64,000 bases of DNA. Source: Streptomyces sp. BV286. GTDB lineage: Bacteria > Actinomycetota > Actinomycetes > Streptomycetales > Streptomycetaceae. The stretch's first letter is position 1. Each line of letters opens with the position of its first letter. Below, in pieces: positions 1-8,283 of the stretch. The translations under genes were made by a program, and so were the position numbers. The stretch is taken from assembly GCF_019090165.1 (NCBI RefSeq), contig NZ_JAHRIB010000141.1:124001-188000 (forward strand), given 5' to 3'. The notes below the pieces were generated by a model. The model was not told where the DNA came from, made no database searches, and saw nothing but the letters and a program-made list of their open reading frames with translations.

Positions 1-831
1 CTCGACACGGCGGGCGGCCCGCGCCGGGGACAGCACGACCCCGTGACGGAAGCGGGCCGGATGATCGCCACCGCCCGCCTGCTGCTGGCCCGCGGCGACA
101 CGCGCGCCGCGCTCTCGGCGGCGGAGACCGCGGTCCGCGCCGACGAGGTCTCGCCCTGGGCGCAGGGGCACGCGGCGCTGATCGCCTCCACCGCACACCT
201 GGCCGAGGGCCACCCCGAGTCCGCCGCGGAACTGCTGCAGGCGGTGCCCGACGATCAGGTGGCGTGTGCCGTGGGGGCGGCGCGGGCGCACCTCGCGGCA
301 GGCCGGTCCGTCGCGGCGCTCGACCTGCTCGACGGGCTGGGTTCCGAAGGCCGTACGGGCCCCGCGGTGACCGTACGAGCCATGCTGGTGCGAGCCGAGG
401 CCGCGGACGGAGCGGGGGACGGCGCCGCCTCGCGCGCGCTCGTCGCCCAGGCTCTGCGGGAGGCACGGCGCGAGCGGCTGAGGCGTCCCTTCCTCGAAGC
501 CGGGCCATGGATTCGGCCGGTTCTGGAAGCGGCGCCGCTGAGAGGGCTGGCCGCGGACTGGCTCACCCCGGGTTCGTCGCGTTCGCCGCGGCACGCCGGA
601 CCGTCCCCGTCCGTGGACCGGCTGCGCCCGCCGGTGATCGAGGAGCTGAGCCGGCGCGAGCGCGACGTGCTCCAGCGGCTGGCCCAGATGATGTCGACGG
701 AGGAGATCGCCGCCGATCTGTTCGTGTCGGTGAACACGGTCAAGACCCACCTGAAGAGCGTCTACCGGAAGCTGGCGGTGAATCGGCGCGGCGAAGCGGT
801 CCGCCGCGCGCGTGAGCTGCGGCTGCTGTGA
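1..831 (+). CDS. LuxR-family transcriptional regulator, C-terminal part (5' end outside window)
   Basis: The reading frame is open to base 1, so the gene is probably truncated by the window edge; a GTG at 43 could start a 262-residue protein but has no clear ribosome binding site. The last 65 or so residues form a LuxR/GerE helix-turn-helix (SRRERDVLQRLAQ, then IAADLFVSVNTVKTHLKSVY). The preceding part is Ala/Leu-rich and helical, like the TPR-type bundle of MalT/LAL regulators. In that family an ATPase domain lies further upstream; this is inferred, not seen. It probably binds DNA as a dimer to activate unknown targets. A perfect 14-bp palindrome (851-864) follows the stop codon. Confidence 0.8.
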   Translation, partial: LDTAGGPRRGQHDPVTEAGRMIATARLLLARGDTRAALSAAETAVRADEVSPWAQGHAALIASTAHLAEGHPESAAELLQAVPDDQVACAVGAARAHLAAGRSVAALDLLDGLGSEGRTGPAVTVRAMLVRAEAADGAGDGAASRALVAQALREARRERLRRPFLEAGPWIRPVLEAAPLRGLAADWLTPGSSRSPRHAGPSPSVDRLRPPVIEELSRRERDVLQRLAQMMSTEEIAADLFVSVNTVKTHLKSVYRKLAVNRRGEAVRRARELRLL

Positions 832-964
832 AGGGGAACGGCCGCGGGCGCGCGTCCGGACGCGTATCACCTCTGCGGGGTGAGGCCGCGCGGGTGCGGC
901 GCGACGGACGATCGTAGGGAAGGGCGCAGCACGCCTGTCCCAGGTCGCCCAGGGAGAGCAGCTC

Positions 965-1162
965 ATGCGCTACGAGATCCGCGTCGAAGGACACATGTCG
1001 AAGACGCTGGCCAGTTCGTTCCCGGAGCTGGACCATGTGGAGATGAACGGCCAGACCGTCCTGTTCGGGTCCGTGGTCGACGAAGCGCACCTGTTCGGAC
1101 TGCTGACCCGCTGCCAGTCGCTCGGCCTGCGCGTCCTGGAGATGCGCCAGCTGCCGAGCTGA
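965..1162 (+). CDS. small conserved Streptomyces protein of unknown function
   Basis: A 65-residue protein starting MRYEIRVEG, with an SD-like GGGAGAG about 6 bases before the ATG. It has no signal peptide, membrane segment or metal motif. The alternating pattern (RYEIRVEG, QTVLFGSVVD, LGLRVLEMRQL) suggests a small alpha/beta fold. Similar short proteins are common in Streptomyces, but I know of no assigned function. It lies 133 bases after the LuxR-type gene on the same strand and converges on the DUF2252 gene. Confidence 0.65.
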   Translation: MRYEIRVEGHMSKTLASSFPELDHVEMNGQTVLFGSVVDEAHLFGLLTRCQSLGLRVLEMRQLPS

Positions 1163-1237
1163 CGCCCCGCACACGGGCCGCGCGGCGCGATTCCGGCGAG
1201 CGCGGGGCGGCCCGGTGGCCGGGGATCCGGCGTGATC

Positions 1238-2647
1238 TCAGAGGCTCTCGGCGTGGATCCTGCCGGAGCGTACGGCGGCGCCCAGGGAGGCGAAGTCCCG
1301 CTCGTTCTGGTCGGCGTAGGCCTGCGCGAAGCGGATGAGCGCGCGGTCGAAGCGGTCGCTCCCGCCCAGGTACGCGGCGATGGCCACGGGGTCTCCGGAA
1401 CGGGCGTGGGCCCGCGCCAGACAGGCACCGCACAGCTGCGCGAACAGGCGGAGGAATCCGGGGTCCATGGTCTCCGGCCGGGCGATGCCCTTCCAGTCCC
1501 GCAGCTGCCGTACGTAGAAGTCCCGGCCCACCCCGTCGAAGCCCACGACATGGGTCCAGCCCAGGAAGATGTCACTGGTCGTCTGGATCAGCCGCTGTCC
1601 CGCCACCACCCGGCGGCCCTGGTTGTCGTAGTGGTCTCCGCCGGTGTGTGCGGCGAGGACCGACTCCTGGGCCTCCTTGGCCTGCAACAGCAGGGGATCA
1701 CCGTCGTCCCTGCCGAGCATGAGGAGGATCCAGCAGCGCGTTCCGACGCTGCCCACGCCCACCACCTTGCGGGCCATGTCCATGAGCCGGTAGCGGCGCA
1801 GCAGGTGACGGCGCTCGGAGGACAGGGTCCGCGCATACCCGTCCACGACGGTACGGAGCTCCTTCGCCTCCTCGCTCTCGGAGGTGTCCGCGAGCAGGTC
1901 CTGGAGCGGGGTGATCAGCGGCGGGTCCGGCGTGATCCGCCTGCCCTCGGCCGTGACCCGGGTGAGTTTCTCGAAGGCCTGGAGGTGGGTGCGGGTCCGG
2001 GCTCGCGCCGTCGCCTCGGCGCTCCGGCGTCTGGCCCGCCTGTCCATCGACGAGGCCAGCAGTTCCCGCATCCGGTCGACGTCGTCCTGCGCGTACCAGA
2101 TGTCGAGGGTGCGCATCCCGGCGAACCTCCGCATCCGCTGCCGGTAGGCCTTCACACAGGCTCCTGCCGCGGTGTCCTGTTCGTCGGCCGGGAAGCCGTT
2201 GGCCCTGGCCGCGATCACGAAGCTGGCCGCCAGTCTCTTGACGTCCCATTCGAACGGCCCGGCCAAAGTCTCGTCGAAGTCGTTGATGTCGAAGACCAGA
2301 TGACGCTCCGGCGAGGCCAGCAGCCGGAAGTTGAGCAGGTGGGCGTCTCCGCAGAGCTGCACCGTCAGGCCGGTGTCCGGGACGGATCCGAGGTCCGTGG
2401 CCATGATCGACGCGGCGCCCCGGTAGAAGCGGAACGGGGACTCCAGCATGCGTCCGTAGCGGATCGGCACCAACTCGGCCAACCGGGACGCCGATTGACG
2501 TTCGATGACCTCGACGGGGTCGGGCCGCTCTGTCGCCGCCTCGAACCGGCCGTGGCTCGAACGGGGGGTGTGGGTACGGGCGTTCCTGCCGAACGCCGCC
2601 CTCTCCCGCGGTGACCGGGAAACCGTGAACGCGACCGGTATGGCCAT
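1238..2647 (-). CDS. DUF2252 family protein
   Basis: A 469-residue cytoplasmic protein of the DUF2252 family, whose fold is related to aminoglycoside phosphotransferase and kinase-like proteins. Visible features are RYGRMLESPFRFYRGAA, the loop QLCGDAHLLNFR, FDINDFDET (a Brenner-type HGDxHxxN...DxxD arrangement) and VVGVGSVGTRCW. The frame runs on upstream, but ATG at 2647 is chosen because AGGTTG/GGAGG lies directly before it and the family's conserved part begins soon after. The substrate is unknown. It stands alone, divergent from the SHOCT-domain gene. Confidence 0.85.
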   Translation of the reverse strand: MAIPVAFTVSRSPRERAAFGRNARTHTPRSSHGRFEAATERPDPVEVIERQSASRLAELVPIRYGRMLESPFRFYRGAASIMATDLGSVPDTGLTVQLCGDAHLLNFRLLASPERHLVFDINDFDETLAGPFEWDVKRLAASFVIAARANGFPADEQDTAAGACVKAYRQRMRRFAGMRTLDIWYAQDDVDRMRELLASSMDRRARRRSAEATARARTRTHLQAFEKLTRVTAEGRRITPDPPLITPLQDLLADTSESEEAKELRTVVDGYARTLSSERRHLLRRYRLMDMARKVVGVGSVGTRCWILLMLGRDDGDPLLLQAKEAQESVLAAHTGGDHYDNQGRRVVAGQRLIQTTSDIFLGWTHVVGFDGVGRDFYVRQLRDWKGIARPETMDPGFLRLFAQLCGACLARAHARSGDPVAIAAYLGGSDRFDRALIRFAQAYADQNERDFASLGAAVRSGRIHAESL

Positions 2648-3072
2648 CGGCGCAACCTCCTGAACCGCTGCCCCCGTACGGAGCACTGCTTGTCCTCCGC
2701 CCGCTTTGTCCTCCGCCCGCTCCGGCGGTGGTTTCCGGCCTGCCGCCGGAACGCTCTCCTGCCGGTCATTTCCGGCGTAGACCGTGCCCGTACCGCCGTG
2801 CGCAGGCACGTGCCTGCGCCCCTCCAGCTCATCGCCCCCGGGGCGGGCGCGGATCACCCGCCGGGGGTGATCCGGGCCCCACGGCGAGCAGGATCCGGCG
2901 GCGCGGGAAGCCCCTGTCCGGCGGGCCGGTCCCGGGCGCGACGGCGATCCGCCGGGGCCGGCCCACGTCCGGTCCCGTTCACCCGGTTCGGGTGAGGCCG
3001 TCGGGCGTCTGTCGTGGGCACCCTGAAGACGGCGAAACGGCTGCCGGGCGAACGCCCGGGACGGAGGATGAC
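2648..3072. other. 425-bp divergent intergenic region with one hairpin
   Basis: This region separates the divergent DUF2252 and SHOCT-domain genes. No convincing gene was seen. It holds a 10-bp inverted repeat (arm CGGATCACCC at 2850-2859, loop 2860-2864, reverse complement at 2865-2874) that could be an operator or terminator. A tandem duplication of about 16 bases (TTGTCCTCCGCCC-type) occurs around 2689-2720. Confidence 0.5.
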
Positions 3073-3540
3073 ATGAGTGGGCAGATGCATCTCGCGTACG
3101 ACTATCCGCTGCTGAGCGTCTTCTGGTCCATGCTGGTCTTCTTCCTGTGGATCATGTGGTTCGTCCTGCTCTTCCGGGTCGTCGTCGACCTCTTCCGGGA
3201 CGACAACCTCAGCGGGTGGGCCAAGGCAGGCTGGATGCTGTTCGTGCTCTTCCTGCCCTTCCTGGGCGTCTTCGTCTACGTGATAGCCCGTGGCAGGAAC
3301 ATGGGCCGCCGCGAGGTGGCGCAGGCGCGCGCACAGCAGGAGGCCTTCACGAAGTACGTCCGGGAGGCCGCGCAGGACGGAGGCCGGCCGAGCAGCGTCG
3401 ACGAACTCGCGAGGCTGTCCGAGATCCGTGGCCGCGGTGACATCACGGACGACGAGTTCCGCAGGGCCAAGGAACTGGTGCTGAGCGGTTCCGGCCCGTC
3501 GGGACAGACGGACACCGCATCCGCGGGCTCCGGTCGCTGA
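3073..3540 (+). CDS. PLDc_N and SHOCT domain membrane protein
   Basis: A 155-residue protein with two membrane segments (about residues 13-38 and 53-75), as in the phospholipase-D N-terminal (cardiolipin synthase-like) PLDc_N domain. It ends in a SHOCT domain (LARLSEIRGRGDITDDEFRRAKELVL, about residues 115-142). No HKD catalytic motif is present, so this is a small membrane protein and not an active phospholipase. ATG at 3073 follows GGAGGATGAC and begins MSGQMHLAYD. The next gene starts 33 bases downstream, so the two are probably co-transcribed. Its role is unknown. Confidence 0.85.
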   Translation: MSGQMHLAYDYPLLSVFWSMLVFFLWIMWFVLLFRVVVDLFRDDNLSGWAKAGWMLFVLFLPFLGVFVYVIARGRNMGRREVAQARAQQEAFTKYVREAAQDGGRPSSVDELARLSEIRGRGDITDDEFRRAKELVLSGSGPSGQTDTASAGSGR

Positions 3541-3573
3541 CGGCATCGCACGACACCGAATCGAGGCATCAGG

Positions 3574-4017
3574 ATGACTGCGACACACACCGCGCACGCG
3601 CACTCGCACACGGCCAAGCGGCACTGGGCCCAGGGTCTGACAGCCTTCGCGGCGGTCATGCTCATGATCGCAGGCGTGCTGGACATCTGCCGGGGGATCA
3701 TGGCGATCGCCGAGGACGACGTCTTCGTCACCACCCGCAGTTACGTCTTCGAGTACGACCTCACCGGCTGGGGCTGGATCCACCTCGTCCTGGGCGCTGT
3801 CGCCGTGCTCATCAGTCTCGGGCTCTTCCAGGCTTCGGTGTGGGCGAGGGCCGCCGGTGTGGCCATCGCCGGACTCATCATCGTCGCCAACTTCCTCTCC
3901 CTGCCGTACTACCCGGTCTGGTCGATCGTGATGATCGCCTTCTCGGCGTTCATCATCTGGGCCCTGTGCGTGGTCCGGGGGGACGATTCCTCCGAGGGCC
4001 GGTCGTACAACGGCTGA
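3574..4017 (+). CDS. four-helix membrane protein, DUF7144-like
   Basis: A 147-residue protein with a His-rich start (TATHTAHAHSHT) and four hydrophobic helices (about residues 22-47, 65-90, 92-112 and 115-138). It carries the GWGWIHLVLGAV and SVWARAAGVAIAGL patterns of the DUF7144 small membrane proteins found in actinomycetes. No catalytic residues are evident. It shares its orientation with the SHOCT-domain gene and is followed at once by a strong hairpin, so the two probably form a transcription unit ending there. Confidence 0.85.
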   Translation: MTATHTAHAHSHTAKRHWAQGLTAFAAVMLMIAGVLDICRGIMAIAEDDVFVTTRSYVFEYDLTGWGWIHLVLGAVAVLISLGLFQASVWARAAGVAIAGLIIVANFLSLPYYPVWSIVMIAFSAFIIWALCVVRGDDSSEGRSYNG

Positions 4018-4024
4018 AACGAAC

Positions 4025-4058
4025 CAGGCGCGGGCCGTCGACCGGCGGCCCGCGCCTG
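4025..4058 (+). terminator. hairpin terminator after DUF7144-like gene
   Basis: A perfect 12-bp stem (CAGGCGCGGGCC at 4025-4036, reverse complement at 4047-4058) begins 8 bases after the stop codon. There is no T tract, as is usual for Streptomyces terminators. Confidence 0.75.
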
Positions 4059-4120
4059 TGACGTGTCCGGCGCCACCCGCACCGATGGCCGTCCCGGCGC
4101 CGCTCGTCACCGCTGGGCGG

Positions 4121-4164
4121 CGTGCCGCTCCGGGCACCGGCCGACCGGCGCCCGGAGCGGCACG
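4121..4164. repeat. second strong hairpin, 15-bp perfect stem
   Basis: Arms CGTGCCGCTCCGGGC (4121-4135) and its exact reverse complement (4150-4164) flank a 14-base loop that can itself pair. It lies between the first terminator and the TetR operator and may insulate the tetR gene from read-through. Confidence 0.6.
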
Positions 4165-4230
4165 CCGTCGACGTCACGACACTCACGGCCGGTTCTCGCG
4201 TCGGCCGCGCGAGGGCGACCCCTTCCGTTG

Positions 4231-4245
4231 CGATACGCTGTATCG
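4231..4245. promoter_or_regulatory. palindromic operator candidate for the adjacent TetR repressor
   Basis: A perfect 6-3-6 palindrome, CGATAC-GCT-GTATCG, ends 4 bases before the tetR start codon. The position suggests autorepression. GTATCGTAC may overlap a -10 element, which would make the mRNA nearly leaderless. Confidence 0.6.
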
Positions 4246-4249
4246 TACG

Positions 4250-4924
4250 ATGACACGCATGCCACGCCACTCCCCGTCCCTGGACCTCGCGACTCCGGAG
4301 CGCATCGCCGAGACCGCCCTGCGCCTGGTCGACGAGGCCGGTCCCGCGGCGCTGACCTTCCGCGCCCTGGCCGCCCGGCTGGGCATCTCCCTCGCCTCCC
4401 TCCAGCGTCGCTGCACCGACCTGGCGGGGCTGCTCGACCTGTGCACCGACCACCTGGCCGCCCGACTGCCCGGGATCGAACCGGGTACCGGCTGGGCCGA
4501 GGCCACCGAGGCGCGCTTCACCGCCCTGTACCGCCTGCTGTCGGCGCATCCGGGCCTGCTTGCGCTGCGGGGCGCCCGCCCCTGGCTCGGACCGAACCTG
4601 CTGGCCCGTCTCGTCGAGCCGCAGCTCGCCGACAGCCTCGCCGCCGGCATGACGCCCGAAGAGGCGATCGCCGCCTACCGGCGGATCTACCTGCTCACCC
4701 TCGGCTGCGCGAGCTTCGTGGACCACCGCGACCCCAGGGCGGCCCAGGCGGCCACCCGTACGGCCCTGGCCTCGCTCGACCCGGAGGACTTCCCGACGCT
4801 GACCGCCAACGTGGCCGTGATCCTGCCCGCCGTGACCGACCACGAGGTCTACTACGGAGCCCTGCGCCAGCTGATCCGTGCCGCCGCGCCGCAGCGGACG
4901 GTCCCCGGGAGCGGCCCGGGGTGA
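4250..4924 (+). CDS. TetR/AcrR family transcriptional repressor
   Basis: A 224-residue protein. The N-terminal helix-turn-helix spans about residues 15-60 (ERIAETALRLVDEAG, then LTFRALAARLGISLASLQRRC). The ligand-binding half is Ala/Leu-rich and ends in a TetR_C-like region. Two starts are possible, 4250 and 4259. I chose 4250 because it directly follows the operator; no SD is visible, so a leaderless mRNA is likely. The threonine aldolase gene starts 118 bases downstream on the same strand and may be co-regulated. The ligand is unknown. Confidence 0.85.
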   Translation: MTRMPRHSPSLDLATPERIAETALRLVDEAGPAALTFRALAARLGISLASLQRRCTDLAGLLDLCTDHLAARLPGIEPGTGWAEATEARFTALYRLLSAHPGLLALRGARPWLGPNLLARLVEPQLADSLAAGMTPEEAIAAYRRIYLLTLGCASFVDHRDPRAAQAATRTALASLDPEDFPTLTANVAVILPAVTDHEVYYGALRQLIRAAAPQRTVPGSGPG

Positions 4925-5042
4925 TCACTCGCCGCTCTCGCCCCCGGGCCGCGGCCGCCCGTACCGCGACGCCATCTCTCGGCAGGACGGCAACGGCCGC
5001 CGTCGCCCCACCCGCCGCCAAAGGAAGGTAAGAACCCACGTC

Positions 5043-6089
5043 ATGAGCACCGCCCCCTCCCGCGTCTTCAGCAGTGACAACGCCGCCGGCGCCTCCCCGG
5101 AGATAGTCGACGCGGTGGCCCGGGCCGCCTCGGGGCACGCCCCGCCGTACGGCTCCGACCCCCTCACGGACGGAGTCCGCCGCCGGCTCTGCGAGATCTT
5201 CGAGCGGGACGTCGACCTCCTCCTCGTCTCCACGGGCTCCGCCGCCAACGCCCTGAGTCTGGCCGCGCTGACCCCGCCCTGGGGCAGCGTGCTGTGCCAC
5301 CGCCACAGTCACGTCAACAACGACGAGTGCGGGGCACCGGAGTTCTACACCGCGGGCGCGAAGCTGGTGCCGCTCGGCGGCGACGACGCCAGGATCGACC
5401 CGGACGAACTCCGTGCGGCAGTACGGCACAAGGCCGGAGACGTGCACAGCGTGGAGCCCTCGGTGGTGAGCGTCACCCAGGCCACCGAGACCGGCGCCGT
5501 CTACACCCTCGACGAACTCCGCCATCTCGGCGCCATCACCAAGGAGGCGGGCCTGCGACTGCACATGGACGGCGCCCGCTTCGCCGGAGCCGTCGCCGCC
5601 CTCGGGTGTGCCCCCGCGGACCTGACCTGGCGGGCCGGCGTCGACCTGTTGTCGTTCGGTGCCACCAAGAACGGCACGATGACCGCCGAGGCGATCGTCG
5701 TCCTCGACCGCTCCCTCACCGCGGAACTCTCCTTCCGCGCCAAGCGGGCCGGTCAGCTCGCAGCCAAGGCGCGCTTCCAGGCCGCGCAGCTCGACGCCTA
5801 CCTGACCGACGACCTGTGGCTGCGCAACGCGGCCCACGCCAACGCCATGGCCGCCCGCCTCCAGGACGGTCTCAAGGCCATGCAGGAAGTCGAGCTCCTC
5901 GGGGCGGCGGAGGCCAACATCCTCTTCTGCCGACTGCCGCAGCAGGTCAGCGAGCGTCTGCTGTCCGACGGCTACACCTTCTACCACGACCGCTGGGAGC
6001 CCGGCGTCGTCCGGTTCGTCACCTCCTTCGCGACCACCCCGCAGGACATCGACGGCCTGCTGCACTCCATCCGCCGGTACACCGCCTGA
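5043..6089 (+). CDS. low-specificity L-threonine aldolase family PLP enzyme
   Basis: A 348-residue fold-type I PLP enzyme of the Beta_elim_lyase group. It should cleave L-threonine or L-allo-threonine to glycine and acetaldehyde in the cytoplasm. Seen are VFSSDNAAGASPEIVDA at the start, LHMDGARFAGA (Asp facing the PLP ring) and SFGATKNGTMTAEA, in which the Lys should bind PLP. Length matches the family. The ATG at 5043 follows AAAGGAAGGT. The related beta-hydroxy-amino-acid aldolases cannot be separated by eye. Confidence 0.88.
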   Translation: MSTAPSRVFSSDNAAGASPEIVDAVARAASGHAPPYGSDPLTDGVRRRLCEIFERDVDLLLVSTGSAANALSLAALTPPWGSVLCHRHSHVNNDECGAPEFYTAGAKLVPLGGDDARIDPDELRAAVRHKAGDVHSVEPSVVSVTQATETGAVYTLDELRHLGAITKEAGLRLHMDGARFAGAVAALGCAPADLTWRAGVDLLSFGATKNGTMTAEAIVVLDRSLTAELSFRAKRAGQLAAKARFQAAQLDAYLTDDLWLRNAAHANAMAARLQDGLKAMQEVELLGAAEANILFCRLPQQVSERLLSDGYTFYHDRWEPGVVRFVTSFATTPQDIDGLLHSIRRYTA

Positions 6090-6632
6090 TCCGTGGACGG
6101 CGGGCCGACGGCCGAGCACCTCAGTCGCCGCGATGGCGCCAGTACCAGAAGGCTCCGGCGGCGAAAGCGCAGAAGAAGACCACGGGCAGGATCAGTCCTG
6201 GGATGCGGGCCGCGCTCACGAGGTCGCTTCCGTACGGGCGCCGCGTGCGCGCCTTGCTGCCTTGAGGGTTCCCATGTGTTCCCGATTTCGCCGTGCTGCG
6301 GTCGCCGGGTCGCGGGCCGGGAGGGCGGAGGCCGGGCGGGATTCGCGATCCGGATGACGTCGGCCCCATGATGACGGAATCAGCCGGCATCCGGCCCGGT
6401 CCGGACGCGGCTGGATGTGTGTGCGATCATCCGCCGTCCGGGTCGGGGCCGCCGGGTGACCGGAGGGCGCGATCCGCGGCGGACCGTGCTTCGACAGGCG
6501 CGCGGCGGCTGATCTCCGTACGACCGGCAACACGGTACGACGGGCTCGGCCGACGACCCGTGGTCGCGGCCGGTGGCCCATGACCGCGGCTCGCGGCCCG
6601 GGGTGGACGAACGACACGAGGAGACATACGCG
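6090..6632. other. 543-bp intergenic region with only doubtful mini-ORFs
   Basis: This lies between the threonine aldolase and YihY genes. Apart from two overlapping tiny frames on the minus strand (6275-6121, listed separately) I see no gene. No strong terminator was recognised. Confidence 0.4.
6121..6219 (-). CDS. possible 32-residue single-span membrane protein
   Basis: A GTG start gives a 32-residue peptide with one hydrophobic segment (IPGLILPVVFFCAFAAGAF) followed by a basic end (WYWRHRGD). A 19-residue frame (6275-6216, starting MGTLKAARR) ends in TGA overlapping this GTG as GTGA, which would couple translation. The frame continues upstream to 6390 as a longer alternative, but that part looks non-coding. 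The call rests only on the membrane segment and the overlap. Confidence 0.3.
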   Translation of the reverse strand: MSAARIPGLILPVVFFCAFAAGAFWYWRHRGD

Positions 6633-7598
6633 ATGGGTACCGTCGTGCACGTCCCGCAGACGCGGGACATGATCGGGGAGGAGCTCTCCGGTGACGAGGC
6701 ACTCACCGCGCTGCGACGCTACGGAGGCCGCCGTCTGCTGCTGGACGCGTTCTCCCGCTTCCGCTACGCCGACGGCTTCACCAACGCGCGCTCCCTCGCC
6801 TTCCAGGTGGTCCTGGGCCTGGTCCCGTTCACCATCGCCCTGGTCGGTGTCGCCACGACCGTCCACACCGAGAGCGTGGGACGGATCATCGAGCTCACCC
6901 TCAGCCGGATCGTGCCCGGCGCCAGCGCGGACCTGGTCGAGGACGCCCTGGGCGAGACGGCGCGCAGTGCCGGGTCCGGCATCTGGGGCGCGCTCGCGAT
7001 GTGGCTGGGCCTGGCCTTCGCCGTTCTGAACCTGGCCTCGGCGCTGGCCCAGGTGGAGCGGGGCGCCAACCGGATCTACGGCATCGAACGCGACCGGCCG
7101 TTCCTCGCGAAGTACGCCCGGGCCCTGCTCCTCGCCCTCGCCGCCGGAATGCCCATGGTCCTGGGGTTCCTCGTCCTCGTCGCGGGCGACGCGGTGGGGG
7201 AGTCGGTCGTGCAGGCGTTCGGCTGGTCCCGTACCCCGCTCGACTGGTGGGGGCCGCTGCAGGTGCCGCTGGGCATCGCGCTGGCCTGGATCGCCTCCGC
7301 GGTGATCTTCCGCTGGGCTCCCCGCAGGGACCAGCCGGGCTACACCTGGCTCGCCTTCGGCTCGGCGGTCCATCTGGTGCTGTGGGTCACGGCCACCTGG
7401 CTGCTGGCGCTCTACGTGGCCGAGAGCGGGTCGTTCGGTGCCGTCTACGGCCCGCTCACGGCATTCGTCGCCCTGCTGCTGTGGGCCAACCTCACCGGCG
7501 TCGCGCTCTTTCTCGGCATCGCCTTCGCCGCCCAGCTGGAAGCGGCCCGCGCCGGGATCACCACCGCAGTGCAACCGGACCCGGGCTCCGGCCCCTGA
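6633..7598 (+). CDS. YihY/BrkB-type inner membrane protein
   Basis: A 321-residue integral membrane protein of the YihY/virulence factor BrkB family. It has about six membrane helices and the family patterns FTNARSLAFQVVLGLVPF near residue 50, a mid-protein ERGANRIYGIERDRP loop and YGPLTAFVALLLWANLTG near the C-terminus. The frame continues upstream, but ATG at 6633 is preferred because GAGGAGA precedes it and the conserved part follows. The family's function is unsettled and the old RNase BN assignment was wrong. It stands alone here. Confidence 0.88.
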   Translation: MGTVVHVPQTRDMIGEELSGDEALTALRRYGGRRLLLDAFSRFRYADGFTNARSLAFQVVLGLVPFTIALVGVATTVHTESVGRIIELTLSRIVPGASADLVEDALGETARSAGSGIWGALAMWLGLAFAVLNLASALAQVERGANRIYGIERDRPFLAKYARALLLALAAGMPMVLGFLVLVAGDAVGESVVQAFGWSRTPLDWWGPLQVPLGIALAWIASAVIFRWAPRRDQPGYTWLAFGSAVHLVLWVTATWLLALYVAESGSFGAVYGPLTAFVALLLWANLTGVALFLGIAFAAQLEAARAGITTAVQPDPGSGP

Positions 7599-7635
7599 CA
7601 CGAGGAGGCGCGGGTTCCGGCGGACGTTCCTCAGG

Positions 7636-7998
7636 TCATCGCCCCTGAGCCGCCGGTGTCTCGGTGCGGTGGTCGTAGTACGCCCACAGCCCGACCGCCA
7701 CGACGGCGGTGCCCGCGACCGCCAGGACGCGCGGTACGCCTGACGTCGTGAAGGCGACCAGGCCTGTCGCGGCTCCTCCGCACAGCATGATCGCGCGGCT
7801 CACGAGGCGCTGCCGGGGTGTCTGCGGCTCCTCGCGGTCCTTGAGGTCGTGCAGGGCGTCGTGGGCCGGGTGCCGGGAGCCGCGCCGGGCGCGTGCCCGG
7901 TAGGCCAGTGCGTAGCTGATCAGCGCGTACAGAGCGAGAGCCCCCAGGGGCCAGAGCCAGCCGTCGGCGTCCTCGCTCGCTCCACGTGCCAGATACAT
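7636..7998 (-). CDS. small membrane protein of unknown function
   Basis: A 120-residue protein with hydrophobic stretches near residues 17-35 (WPLGALALYALISYALAY) and 72-106 (IMLCGGAATGLVAF, VLAVAGTAVVAVGLWAYY). A charged middle (HDALHDLKDREEPQTPRQR) separates them. ATG at 7998 has a near-ideal GGAGGAGAGG upstream, better than the earlier in-frame ATG at 8022. It converges on yihY with 37 bases between stops. No family is recognised. Confidence 0.65.
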   Translation of the reverse strand: MYLARGASEDADGWLWPLGALALYALISYALAYRARARRGSRHPAHDALHDLKDREEPQTPRQRLVSRAIMLCGGAATGLVAFTTSGVPRVLAVAGTAVVAVGLWAYYDHRTETPAAQGR

Positions 7999-8283
7999 GA
8001 CACCTCTCCTCCCGGTTGGCATACCGGATGCCCCCGAAACCCCGGGACACGCAGGAGGCCGGTCACGCGGGTCGACGCCTCACGTGCCGCTGACGGACCG
8101 TCACCTTCTGGAGAGGCCCGGCCGAGGGAAAAGAACGTCGCAGAACACTAGGGACCGACTGGACGGTATGTCATTCTACGGGGCAGGACGGGACAGGTGC
8201 CGACCAGCGCGCGCGGCCGACAGGCGGCCGCAGACGGACCGCTGTGACGCACCGCCACAGAGCCGACGCCCCGGGAGAACGCG

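Noticed and set aside
1232..2614. 460-residue plus-strand frame opposite the DUF2252 gene
   Set aside because: Antisense shadow of a well-supported gene; Gly/Val/Gln-rich with no family features.
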